Shown here piece after piece: positions 53,301 to 60,642 of a DNA stretch of 64,000 nt. Position 1 is the first letter of the stretch. Every line of letters begins with the position of its first letter. The stretch comes from Streptomyces rubradiris (GTDB lineage: Bacteria > Actinomycetota > Actinomycetes > Streptomycetales > Streptomycetaceae). Made by a program: the position numbers and the translations under genes. Under the pieces are notes generated by a model. That model saw only the letters and a program-made list of their open reading frames with translations, made no database searches and had not been told where the DNA came from. The stretch is taken from the NCBI RefSeq assembly GCF_016860525.1, contig NZ_BNEA01000015.1:3038001-3102000 (forward strand), read 5' to 3'.

Positions 53301-55112
53301 GGCGAGGAAACGAGGTTCGACCGCAACGCGCTGGGCCAGGTACTCCGCAAGACCGTGGCGGGCGGGGTCACGACCTACGCCTACGACCTGACCGACCAAC
53401 TCGCCCACGCGACCGGCCCCGACGGCACCACCCTCACCCTGCTCCGCGACCGCCACGGCCGCCTGCGCTCGGAAACGGTCGGCGGCCGCACGGTGACGTA
53501 CACGTACGACGCCTTAGGCCGCCGCACGAGCCGGGTGACCCCGACCGGGGCGAAGACCACCTGGTCCTACGACGAGGCAGGCCGCCGCACAGGCATGACG
53601 GCATCCGGGCGGACGATCGACTTCTCCTACGACGAGGCCGGACACGAACTGAGGCGCCTGGTCGGCGACACGATCACCCTGCAACACGCCTACGACACGA
53701 TGGGCCGCCTGACGACCCAGTCGGTCACCGGCGCAGGAGGCCGCAGAGTCCATCACCGAACGTTCACCTACCGGGCCGACGGCAACCTGACCGCCATCGA
53801 GGACGAGTTGTCCGGCACGCGCCGCTTCGACCTCGACGCCACCGGCCGCGTGACAGCGGTCCACGCAGCCGGCTGGACAGAACGCTACGCCTACGACGAA
53901 GCAGGCAACCAAACCGAAGCCGCCTGGCCGGCAACCCACCCGGGAGCGGAGTCGACAGGCCCCCGCACCTACACCGGCACCCGCATCACCCGAGCCGGCA
54001 ACGTCCGCTACGAACACGACGCCCTCGGCCGCATCACCCTCCGCCAGAAAACCCGCCTCTCACGCAAGCCGGACACCTGGCACTACGAATGGGACACCGA
54101 AGACCGCCTGACCTCAGTGGTCACCCCCGACGGCACTCGCTGGCGCTACACCTACGACCCCCTGGGCCGCCGCACCGCGAAACTCCGCCTGGCCGAGGAC
54201 GGCGAAACAGTCGTGGAGCGAGTGGACTTCACCTGGGACGGCACAACGCTCTGCGAACAAACCACAACATCCGAAGCCTTCCCCCACCCGATCACCCTGA
54301 CCTGGGACCACCAGGGCCTACGCCCCCTGGCCCAAACGGAACGCATCACCGCAGCCGACGCGCCCCAAGAGGAGATCGACTCCCGCTTCTTCGCCATCGT
54401 CACCGACCTCGTAGGCACCCCCACAGAACTGCTGGACGAACAGGGTGAAATCGCCTGGCACACCCGCAGCACCCTCTGGGGCACAACGGCGTGGTCGACA
54501 AACAGCACCACCTACACCCCCCTACGCTTCCCAGGCCAGTACTACGACCCCGAAACCGGCCTCCACTACAACTACTTCCGCCACTACGACCCCGAAACAG
54601 CGCGCTATCTCACTCCCGATCCCCTGGGGCTTGTTCCCGCCCCCAACCCTGCCACGTACACCGTCAACCCTCACACACTCTCCGACTCACTCGGACTCGC
54701 ACCGGAATGCCCCGAAAAGGAAGAGCAGCGAGGGCCTTTTGACTTCAGAACCCCCAATCCCGACCACCCCGCAGACGAAGCCGCAACAGCCGTTATGAGG
54801 TCCGCGCCGATTGGCGGAAATGTAGACTGCTCGGAAATCGCCGAATATATTCTTCGAGAAACGGGAGGGCGAGGCAAGATCATCAACTTCACGGCGCACG
54901 GAAGCAAGGAAATTGTAATCCCCGAAAAAATGGGGCAAGAATTGGTCACATATCGCTACCACGACGTCTACACCGACGGACGCTATGTATACGACCCCGC
55001 GATGAGCAAGGACCCGATTCCCTATGGGGACTACGAGCGAGCCATTCGGCTAACCAATCCAGGAAAGAAAGTAGTAGTAGCGAATGGCGGGTACTCCGGA
55101 CCCCTCTGGTAA
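50382..55112 (+). CDS. WXG/Rhs polymorphic toxin with C-terminal papain-fold toxin domain
   Basis: 1576 residues. The N-terminal helical WXG-like domain (W118-x-G120 in SSGWRGEGGDAF) points to type VII-like export. A DUF6531 PAAR-like/RHS entry follows (CGDPVNVATGKMYLSQTDVTLPGVLPLLLTRR, about 417-500), then many YD repeats (YDEAGRVT, YEYDDQDRC, TYDALGRRTS) to about 1370. The Rhs core is RFPGQYYDPETGLHYNYFRHYDPETARYLTPDPLGL (1382-1417), where variable toxins start. The tail (about 1440-1576) has Cys1483 in NVDCSEIAEY, His1527 in YRYHDVY and Asp1538 in YVYDPAM, the order and spacing of papain-fold toxin domains (cysteine protease/deamidase-like). GC and codon use drop sharply after 54.7 kb. Codons 805, 922 and 1045 are TTA. 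TGATG overlap with the upstream gene. Confidence 0.85.
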   Translation: MGIGDVTNKLLSGGEDLVDRGKKLVGKGVDYTTDKIGDGLDYVGAHKWADVVEDWGDGVASDLGATPGEQQLGESEEANELVHGNPAKIRQSAKHLRDFHSAFDKVGQGLKKVDSSGWRGEGGDAFREKFGVHPVKWAQAAQACETAAGALESYADTVKWAQGQAEEAVRLYKKGVKASKEAFEAHKEKVAAYNEKAQAGEDPGPRPAEFQDPGKADVQAALHQLAQARKQRNTAAAEAQGKVRTALAHAPAEPPPLDRIKNNLSDGVLSAGIELTHFAGGVVKGTAGLGTFVRGLNPIDPYNLNHPAAYMQNVSMTLSGLVSTAAHPERTAKTMWDEFRKDPSESGGRFLPELLGTKGLGAEAGLAREAAGLTRKAAQTATRETRAGAEKAAGDSARGTVENDPPKHSHDQNSTKGCGDPVNVATGKMYLSQTDVTLPGVLPLLLTRRVESGYHLGRWFGPSWSSTLDERLEIDAEGVVYVTEDGLLLPYPHPAPGLPTLASHGPRLPLDRVDGGYTITDPHTGRVRHFADRGPDLAVLEQIDDRNGNWITFEYDTEGTPLGVYTSAGQGVRITTASNRVTAYHLTATGEELKRFGYTDGNLTEVVNSSGLPLRFTYDEAGRVTSWTDTNDRGYIYEYDDQDRCVAEAGEAGHMALRLSYGDPDPETGLRTTTVTTAEGHIRRYLVNDAWQVVAETDPLGATTHYRRDRHHRLLSTTDPLGHTTAFEYDETGNVTRAIRPDGRETRAEYNALGLPVKVVNPDGTVFHQTYDDRGNRTSVTDPAGQTTRFTYTEAGHLTSVTDPLGNTTTVVCDRTGLPVQMTNPLGATTHYERNALGLPTAITDPLGGVSRLEWSVEGQLTRRTAPDGTTETWTYDGEGNCTTHTDPLGGVTRFEYTHFDLLSARTGPDGVRYEFAHDTELRLTKVTNPQGLTWTYEYDPAGHLARETDFDGRTLTYEYDPAGRLAARRNTLGEETRFDRNALGQVLRKTVAGGVTTYAYDLTDQLAHATGPDGTTLTLLRDRHGRLRSETVGGRTVTYTYDALGRRTSRVTPTGAKTTWSYDEAGRRTGMTASGRTIDFSYDEAGHELRRLVGDTITLQHAYDTMGRLTTQSVTGAGGRRVHHRTFTYRADGNLTAIEDELSGTRRFDLDATGRVTAVHAAGWTERYAYDEAGNQTEAAWPATHPGAESTGPRTYTGTRITRAGNVRYEHDALGRITLRQKTRLSRKPDTWHYEWDTEDRLTSVVTPDGTRWRYTYDPLGRRTAKLRLAEDGETVVERVDFTWDGTTLCEQTTTSEAFPHPITLTWDHQGLRPLAQTERITAADAPQEEIDSRFFAIVTDLVGTPTELLDEQGEIAWHTRSTLWGTTAWSTNSTTYTPLRFPGQYYDPETGLHYNYFRHYDPETARYLTPDPLGLVPAPNPATYTVNPHTLSDSLGLAPECPEKEEQRGPFDFRTPNPDHPADEAATAVMRSAPIGGNVDCSEIAEYILRETGGRGKIINFTAHGSKEIVIPEKMGQELVTYRYHDVYTDGRYVYDPAMSKDPIPYGDYERAIRLTNPGKKVVVANGGYSGPLW
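52794..53516 (+). promoter_or_regulatory. Three TTA codons in the Rhs toxin gene
   Basis: In-frame TTA at 52794-52796, 53145-53147 and 53514-53516 (codons 805, 922, 1045), each coding Leu. They require the bldA tRNA in Streptomyces, so full-length toxin should be made mainly during late growth. The downstream immunity ORF has none. Confidence 0.85.
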
Positions 55113-55126
55113 GGGAGACTATACCT

Positions 55127-55525
55127 ATGTCGAGCCGGAATGCAGACGCCATCGAAGCCCTCAGCAGGTTCGGGCAGTTGGCTTGGTTCAAATTGCCCAC
55201 TGAGCATAACGATGTTTATGGATACCATCAAGTTCCATACCTGGGATGGCGCTACGTGTCCCCTCGCGAACGTATCGGCCAATACATCGACGATGCCGTG
55301 AGGGAGGTTCACACTCAAGTCGAATGGACACTTGACAGAACGAGACGAAACTGGATCCTGCTGCCAAGCCGACTCTTGCGCGAGGCGCAAGGACTCGAAG
55401 ACCCCGCCTTTTCGGAGGTCGTTCATTCTATTAACACCCAAGATCAGGAGTTCTGCCTCAAGGCACTCTCCGACCTTGACTTGATTATCCGACATCTCCA
55501 ACAGATCCCCGCGCCGGAAATATAA
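55127..55525 (+). CDS. Candidate immunity protein for the Rhs toxin
   Basis: 132 residues, ATG 13 bases after AAGGGAG. No family is recognised. It is acidic-neutral, Trp/Tyr-rich and helical (MSSRNADAIEALSRFGQLAWFKLPTEHNDVYGYHQVPYLGWRYVSPRER). Its codon use, like the toxin tail, is less GC-biased than the rest of the window, with AAA, ATA, TTG, CAA and AGA codons. Position immediately after the toxin and lack of TTA codons make it the expected antidote. Confidence 0.6.
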   Translation: MSSRNADAIEALSRFGQLAWFKLPTEHNDVYGYHQVPYLGWRYVSPRERIGQYIDDAVREVHTQVEWTLDRTRRNWILLPSRLLREAQGLEDPAFSEVVHSINTQDQEFCLKALSDLDLIIRHLQQIPAPEI

Positions 55526-55741
55526 CGGAATTGGCAATTCCGAGATTCCAGGGTGTCACCAGTTTCCTTGGCATCACATCCTGCAATCCGGTCTACGCGC
55601 GGAGAAGAAAGGAAGCGAGTACTGGGTCCTGGAGGAGAAGTTCCTCCCTGGTGGCTCCTGACGGAGACAGGGCACCTCGCCGGTCGGGACTCGCCAGTAC
55701 GCTGGGCTCGCCACAGCTGGACAGAGGAGCGGAAGGGTTTC

Positions 55742-56998
55742 ATGTCGTTCGGGCCGCCACCTGCCGGGTTCTCTCCTGTCGCCGCTCCCGCCTGGACTCC
55801 TCCCTCGGAGATCGAGCAGGCCCTGTTCGAGGCCAAGGGGCGGGGGGACTGGGCCGCGTACTTCGGGGCGTTGGCGCAGGATCGGTTGTTCTTCGAGATA
55901 GAGAAGGGCGGGGCGGATGCCACGCCCAGGGCCACGTACGCCGTGTTCGGGTATGACCCGCGCGTCGCCGGTGGGCGGATCTGGGCCGTGTACACCGAGG
56001 GCATGCTGCCCGCCCCGGAGCCGCACCGGGTGTTCGACTGGAACCACCTGGAGTGGTTCGCCAAGGTGTGGCAGCCGACCGATCCGCCGATGATCGTCGT
56101 CAATCCGGGGAGCCCTTGCGAGGCGTTCCTCCCCTCCGCGCCGCCGCATTCCGCGGCCTGGGCACAGTACGGGGAACAAACCCCGCCTCGCGAGCGGTCG
56201 ATGCGGCTGCGTACGCTCCGCGTCGGCGGTCCCCTGCACGGCCCCGTCGCCCACGGGCTCGCCTGCGGTGCCCTCCTCTGCGTCAACAACGGCTCCTTCT
56301 GGAACGCCATGGCCTGGCACGGCACCGGCTATCCGGACGAGCGGAAGCGGTTGAACGAGTGGTGGGGCATCACCACCCGGGAGCAGTGGCAGTACTACCT
56401 CCGCGACCTCCTCGCCTGCGAACAGCACAGCTCCGTCTGGGACTTCGCCCTCGGCCTGCGCCGTACCATCGCCCGTGACTTCGGCGGCCACGTCGACGTC
56501 GGCTACTGGCGCCAGGCCGCCGCCAACGTCATCCGCGCCAGATCCGAGGGGTCGGTCGTGGTCGGTGAGGACGGTGTCACCAAGACCGAACCCCGGCCCG
56601 AGTCCGAGGTCGAGGCCCACATCGAGGGCGTTCAGCGGCTCATCGGGCGCATCACCCGCTACGAGGCCCGGATGCGCGCCGACGGCGTACTCGACGGCAA
56701 CCAGTACGTCTCGTCCGTGGACGCCTGGGATCTCGGCCGCGCCTCGAAAATGGCCCGGTGGGGGCTGGGCGCCCGCCTCGGCACGCTCAAGGAGGCCGAG
56801 GCCGCCGTCCTCCAGGCCGGCCGGGCCGCCGCCCTGTCCTACAAGTCCTGGCAGGACTTCTCCGCCGGCTACATCCTCGGCCGCTGCCTGCACTTCGACG
56901 ACGAGGAGTTCGGGGACTGGTACCAGAACATGGTCGAGGCGCATCGCATCCTGATGTCCGACCCCGGCAGCCCGTGGCTCACGATTCCGTTCCGCTGA
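55742..56998 (+). CDS. SseB/DUF1266 protein of the toxin locus
   Basis: 418 residues. The N-terminal half is SseB-like (ALFEAKGRGDWAAYFGALAQDRLFFEIE, TYAVFGYDPRVAGGRIWAVYTEGMLP, FAKVWQPTDPPMIVVNPGSPCEAFLP). The C-terminal half is DUF1266 (ALLCVNNGSFWNAMAWHGTGYPDERKRLNEWWGITTREQWQYYLRDLLACEQ, LKEAEAAVLQAGRAAALSYKSWQDFSAGYILGRCLHFDDEEFGDWYQ). Such proteins surround streptomycete toxin and secretion loci. ATG after GGAAGGG. High GC resumes here. Confidence 0.8.
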   Translation: MSFGPPPAGFSPVAAPAWTPPSEIEQALFEAKGRGDWAAYFGALAQDRLFFEIEKGGADATPRATYAVFGYDPRVAGGRIWAVYTEGMLPAPEPHRVFDWNHLEWFAKVWQPTDPPMIVVNPGSPCEAFLPSAPPHSAAWAQYGEQTPPRERSMRLRTLRVGGPLHGPVAHGLACGALLCVNNGSFWNAMAWHGTGYPDERKRLNEWWGITTREQWQYYLRDLLACEQHSSVWDFALGLRRTIARDFGGHVDVGYWRQAAANVIRARSEGSVVVGEDGVTKTEPRPESEVEAHIEGVQRLIGRITRYEARMRADGVLDGNQYVSSVDAWDLGRASKMARWGLGARLGTLKEAEAAVLQAGRAAALSYKSWQDFSAGYILGRCLHFDDEEFGDWYQNMVEAHRILMSDPGSPWLTIPFR

Positions 56999-57009
56999 CG
57001 GTCATCTAC

Positions 57010-57066
57010 TCAGCAGGCGGGCAACTCACACCACACGTACTTCCCCCGGTCCCGGATGAAGCGGAA
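57010..57066 (-). pseudogene. Possible gene-tail relic
   Basis: The minus-strand frame ends ...[18 protein letters not shown] then TGA. The [10 protein letters not shown] pattern resembles the last strand of RsbW-like ATPases, whose genes often lie beside DUF5753/DUF397 regulators. Only about 19 codons exist, overlapping the chimeric ORF. Weak evidence. Confidence 0.3.
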
Positions 57067-57940
57067 AGTCGTCATCGACGGTCCGAACCCGATCCCGTAC
57101 GAGACCGTGATGCACGCAGCGGCGCTCCGCATCAGGGTGGCCGGACGCGCCGCCTCCCGGGCTCAGCTCGGCCGCATTCTGGAGGTGTCCGAGGCCGACC
57201 ACGTCACCGTGCGGGTCATTCCCTTCGTGCTGGACGACTTCGCGGGCGCCGGAAGCACCATGGTGCACCTGGGCGGAGCGGTTCCCCGGCTGGACACCGT
57301 CGTACGGGACGCCCCGCACGGCACGGCGTTCATCGACTCCGAAGCGCAGTTGGAGCACTTTCGCAAGCTCTTCCGTAGGGTGAGGGAAGAGGCGCTGACC
57401 CCCGAGCGGTCGCGCGACCTCATCCACCCCCACCTATCCATCTCCTCCGAGACCTACCGCGGGTCCGCCGCCGAGTCCGCGCCCGAGGTGAAGGTCGTCG
57501 CCGACTTCGTGCGCGGCCGGGTCGTCGGCGGCAAGCAGCAGATCACGGCCGGGATCGACTTCCACACCTACAGCGAGCTGGTGCTGTGGCCGTTCGGGTA
57601 CACCTACTCGGACACCGCCGCCGGGATGACCGCCGACGACGCCGCCGCGTTCCAGGCCGTCGGGCGGAAGATGGCCGCCAGCAACGGGTACACCGCCGAG
57701 CAGTCCAGCGACCTGTACATCACGGACGGCACGATCGACGACTATCTGTGGGGTACGCAGAAGATCTTCAGCTACACCTTCGAGATGTACCCGGCCTCGT
57801 CCTCCGGGGGCGGGTTCTACCCGCCCGACGAAGTCATCGAGCGGGAGACCTCCCGGAACAAGGACGCCGTGTTGCAGCTGCTGGAGAACGCCGACTGTAT
57901 GTACCGGTCGATCGGCAAGGCCGCCCAGTACTGCTCCTAG
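57056..57940 (+). pseudogene. Chimeric relic: DUF5753 regulator fragment fused to the C-terminus of an M14 zinc carboxypeptidase
   Basis: An open frame of 294 codons with no ribosome site. Residues 1-125 are a DUF5753 domain ([22 protein letters not shown].., [44 protein letters not shown]), normally the C-terminus of an XRE-type regulator whose HTH is missing here. From about residue 132 it reads [37 protein letters not shown] and YTFEMYP: the last third of a secreted zinc carboxypeptidase, with the His and catalytic Glu positions but no HxxE zinc motif. The join (near 57440) keeps frame by chance. Neither half can function. Confidence 0.75.
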
Positions 57941-57943
57941 CGG

Positions 57944-58567
57944 CTACGCCTCCTCGAAGTAGGCGTCGAGCACCGCGTCCAGTTGCTCGTCCCACTCCTT
58001 GAAGCGCGCCCTGGCCGGCGCCTCGATCTCGATCGGGAACCAGCGGCGGTCAGGGGTGTGCACGGTGACGGTGTACCGCTTGCCGAAGCGGGGCGTCTCC
58101 GTCTCCACCGCGGCGATCTCGTCCCAGCGGAAGTCGCAGGCCTCCTCGTCCAGGCTGAGGCGGACGCCCCTGCGGTCGGCCACGATCCGCGCCCGGCGGT
58201 CCGCCGCCTCGAAGACCGGCCCGTCCGGCTCGTCGGAGTCCGGCCCGTCGCCGTCCCCGGCTTCCGGTGATTCCTCGACGGACTCCTCGGGCGTCTCCGC
58301 GCCGGTTTCCCCGGAAGCTTCCCCGAGAGCCTCCCCGGCGGCCTCCGGGCCCGACGGCTCCTTGGACACCGGGCCCGCCTCGGTCGGCGTCGGTCCCGTG
58401 ATCCCGGGTACGAAGGCCGGGTCGAAACCGGCGCCCAACACGGGCTCGGCCTTCACCGGCCCGCCCTTCACCAGCCCACCCGTCAACGGCTCCGCCTTCA
58501 CCGGCTCGGCCTTCAACGGCTCCCCGGCCCCGGTCGGCTTGCTGCTCGATCCTATGCGCTGCTCCAC
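57944..58567 (-). CDS. Hypothetical protein with low-complexity N-terminus
   Basis: 207 residues. The first ~120 residues are Pro/Glu/Gly-rich with degenerate KAEP and GGPVK repeats. The C-terminal ~85 residues look folded: FEAADRRARIVADRRGVRLSLDEEACDFRWDEIAAVETETPRFGKRYTVTVHTPDRRWFPIEIEAPARARFKEWDEQLDAVLDAYF. That resembles a small PH-like/YcxB-type beta domain seen in streptomycete hypothetical proteins. Function unknown. Confidence 0.7.
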   Translation of the reverse strand: MEQRIGSSSKPTGAGEPLKAEPVKAEPLTGGLVKGGPVKAEPVLGAGFDPAFVPGITGPTPTEAGPVSKEPSGPEAAGEALGEASGETGAETPEESVEESPEAGDGDGPDSDEPDGPVFEAADRRARIVADRRGVRLSLDEEACDFRWDEIAAVETETPRFGKRYTVTVHTPDRRWFPIEIEAPARARFKEWDEQLDAVLDAYFEEA

Positions 58568-58603
58568 GGCGGCAGTATGGACGACTTCCCTGTGCCGTAA
58601 CCA

Positions 58604-58651
58604 GTCAGCTCACGAACACGCCGTGGAACCGGTCAGTTCACGAACACCCCG
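58604..58651. repeat. Imperfect direct repeat at the 3' end of the GntP gene
   Basis: GTCAGCTCACGAACACGCCG (58604-58623) and GTCAGTTCACGAACACCCCG (58632-58651) differ at two positions. The second copy encodes the last residues (VFVN, stop) of the permease and the first repeats it just beyond. It looks like a small tandem duplication. Confidence 0.7.
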
Positions 58652-60111
58652 GCCACCGCCGCCACCGCGAACCCCGCCAGCGACAACACCGACTCCAGCA
58701 CCGTCCACGAGCGCAGGGTGTCCCGTTCGCTGATGCCGAAGTACTTGGCCACCATCCAGAAGCCGCCGTCGTTGACGTGCGAGGCGAAGATGGAGCCCGC
58801 CGAGATGGCCATGATGACGAGCGCGGAGAACGCCTGCGAGTGCCCGCCCTCCGCCAGCAACGGAGCCACGATGCCCGCCGTCGTCACGATCGCCACCGTC
58901 GCCGAGCCCTGGGCCACCCGCAGGACGAGCGCGATCAGGTACGCCAGGACGATCACCGGCAGGCCGACGTCGTGGAAGGTGTCCGACAGGGCCTGGGCGA
59001 CGCCTCCGGCCTTCAGCACGGCGCCGAAGATCCCACCGGCGCCGACCACGAGCAGGATGTTGCCGACCGGCTTCAGGGAGGCGGTCGACACCGTCTCCAG
59101 CGACTTGCGCGACCAGCCGCGGCGGATGCCGAGGAGGTAGTAGGCGAGCAGCAGCGCGAGGGTGAGGGCCACGAAGGGGTTGCCGAAGAACTCCAGGACC
59201 GAGCGCGCCGGAGAGGGATCCAGGGCGATCGAGGAGAACGTGGCCGCCAGGATCAGCAGCAGTGGTGTGCCGATGATGGTCAGGACCGTGGCCAGGGGCA
59301 CCGGGGTCTCCTTCGGTGTCACGCCCTGTGCGCGCTGCTCGGCGGCCACCGCCCGCTTCGCCTCCTCCGCCGCCTCCGCCATGTCCTGCGGTACGGGGAC
59401 GAAGATCCGCCTTCCGGCCCAGGCGGCGTACGCCCAGGCGGCCAGTACGGCGGGCAGGCCGCAGACGATGCCCATGAGGACGACCCAGCCGAGCTGGACG
59501 TGCAGCAGTCCGGCGGCGGCGACCGGGCCGGGGTGCGGCGGCAGGAAGGCGTGGGTCATGGACAGGCCGGCGAGCAGCGGGAGGCAGTAGAGCAGCACCG
59601 ACTTGCCGGACCGCTTCGCCGCCGCGTAGACGAGGGGCGCGAGGACGAAGATGCCCACGTCGAAGAAGACCGGGATGCCGAACAGCAGGCCGGTCAGGCC
59701 CATGGCGAGCGGGGCCCGGCGTTCGCCGAACAGGGCCAGCAGGCGCGCGGCCAGCACCTCGGCGCCGCCGCTGACTTCGAGGATCGCGCCGAGCATCGTG
59801 CCGAGGCCGATGATGATGGCGACGTGGCCGAGGATGCCGCCCATGCCGGACTCGATGGTGGAGACGGCGTCGGAGCGCTGGACGGTGCCGAAGAGTTCGG
59901 TGACCGAGAGGCCGGCCAGCAGGCCGACGGCTATGGAGACGGCGAGGAGGGCCACGAAGGGCTGGAGCCGGACCTTGATGATCAGGAAGAGCAGGAGGGC
60001 CATGCCGAGGGCGGCGACCGTGAGCAGGCCGGGCGTGCCGTCGATCAGGAGGAGCAGGCCCCCGGTGTGGGGTGGCGCGGTGGGGACGGGCGCGGCGAGC
60101 GGAAAGGACAT
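58633..60111 (-). CDS. GntP-family gluconate/hydroxy-acid permease
   Basis: 492 residues, about 12 TM helices. Family stretches are GMGGILGHVAIIIGLGTMLGAILEVSGGAEVLA, LLFGIPVFFDVGIFVLAPLVY, THAFLPPHPGPVAAAG and GSATVAIVTTAGIVAP, then FASHVNDGGFWMVAKYFG. It carries gluconate, other aldonates or related acids by H+ symport. It forms the left end of the leftward unit kinase-iclR-ridA-permease. Confidence 0.93.
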   Translation of the reverse strand: MSFPLAAPVPTAPPHTGGLLLLIDGTPGLLTVAALGMALLLFLIIKVRLQPFVALLAVSIAVGLLAGLSVTELFGTVQRSDAVSTIESGMGGILGHVAIIIGLGTMLGAILEVSGGAEVLAARLLALFGERRAPLAMGLTGLLFGIPVFFDVGIFVLAPLVYAAAKRSGKSVLLYCLPLLAGLSMTHAFLPPHPGPVAAAGLLHVQLGWVVLMGIVCGLPAVLAAWAYAAWAGRRIFVPVPQDMAEAAEEAKRAVAAEQRAQGVTPKETPVPLATVLTIIGTPLLLILAATFSSIALDPSPARSVLEFFGNPFVALTLALLLAYYLLGIRRGWSRKSLETVSTASLKPVGNILLVVGAGGIFGAVLKAGGVAQALSDTFHDVGLPVIVLAYLIALVLRVAQGSATVAIVTTAGIVAPLLAEGGHSQAFSALVIMAISAGSIFASHVNDGGFWMVAKYFGISERDTLRSWTVLESVLSLAGFAVAAVAGVFVN

Positions 60112-60160
60112 ACGGGGGTCCTCTTCGTAAATGCATGACGCTTTCGGGCAGGGGGGAGCG

Positions 60161-60190
60161 CGGCACGGCTCCCCGGGGAGTGCCGTGCCG
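60161..60190 (-). terminator. Hairpin between ridA and the GntP gene
   Basis: CGGCACGG pairs with CCGTGCCG over a loop containing CCCCGGGG. It lies 40 bases beyond the ridA stop and may lower readthrough into the permease gene. Confidence 0.5.
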
Positions 60191-60231
60191 TGCGGACGTA
60201 CGTAAGGGAAAGGGAAGGGGGGCGGCGCGCG

Positions 60232-60642
60232 TCAGCCCAGTACGGCGAGCGCGTCGATCTCGATGAGGAGGCCGGCCGGCAGACCGACGTAGACCGTCGT
60301 GCGGGCGGCGGGCGGCTGGGTCAGGCCCTGTTCCTCGAAGTAGGCGTTGTAGAGGTCGTTCATCTCGGCGAAGTGGTCCACGTCCGTGAGGTAGACGCGG
60401 ATCATCATCACGTCGTCCCAGGTCGCGCCGCCCTCCTCCAGGATCGCCTTGACGTTGGCGAGGGTCTGGAGGGTCTGCTCGCGCAGGGTGGGGCCGGCCG
60501 GCGTCGGGGGCTTGCCCTCCTCGGCGGGCAGGAAGCCGACCTGGCCGGCGACCTGGAGGATGTTGCCCTTCTTCACGCCGTGCGAGAACTTCGCGGGCGG
60601 GGTGGTGTGGGTCTTGGGGGTGAGCGCGATCTTGTCGGTCAT
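60232..60642 (-). CDS. RidA-family enamine/imine deaminase
   Basis: 136 residues: ILQVAGQVGFLP, REQTLQTLANVKAILEEGGATWDDVMMIRVYLTDVDHFAEMNDLYNAYFEEQGLTQPPAARTTVYVGLPAGLLIEIDALA. RidA hydrolyses reactive 2-aminoacrylate and other imines made by PLP dehydratases, which fits the amino-acid deaminase encoded across the divergent promoter. The Arg of AARTTV is the catalytic Arg. Starts inside the iclR stop (ATGA). Confidence 0.93.
   Translation of the reverse strand: MTDKIALTPKTHTTPPAKFSHGVKKGNILQVAGQVGFLPAEEGKPPTPAGPTLREQTLQTLANVKAILEEGGATWDDVMMIRVYLTDVDHFAEMNDLYNAYFEEQGLTQPPAARTTVYVGLPAGLLIEIDALAVLG

Noticed and set aside
57026..57433. Minus-strand ORF opposite the DUF5753 fragment
   Set aside because: Composition is that of an antisense shadow and the plus strand carries recognisable domain sequence.
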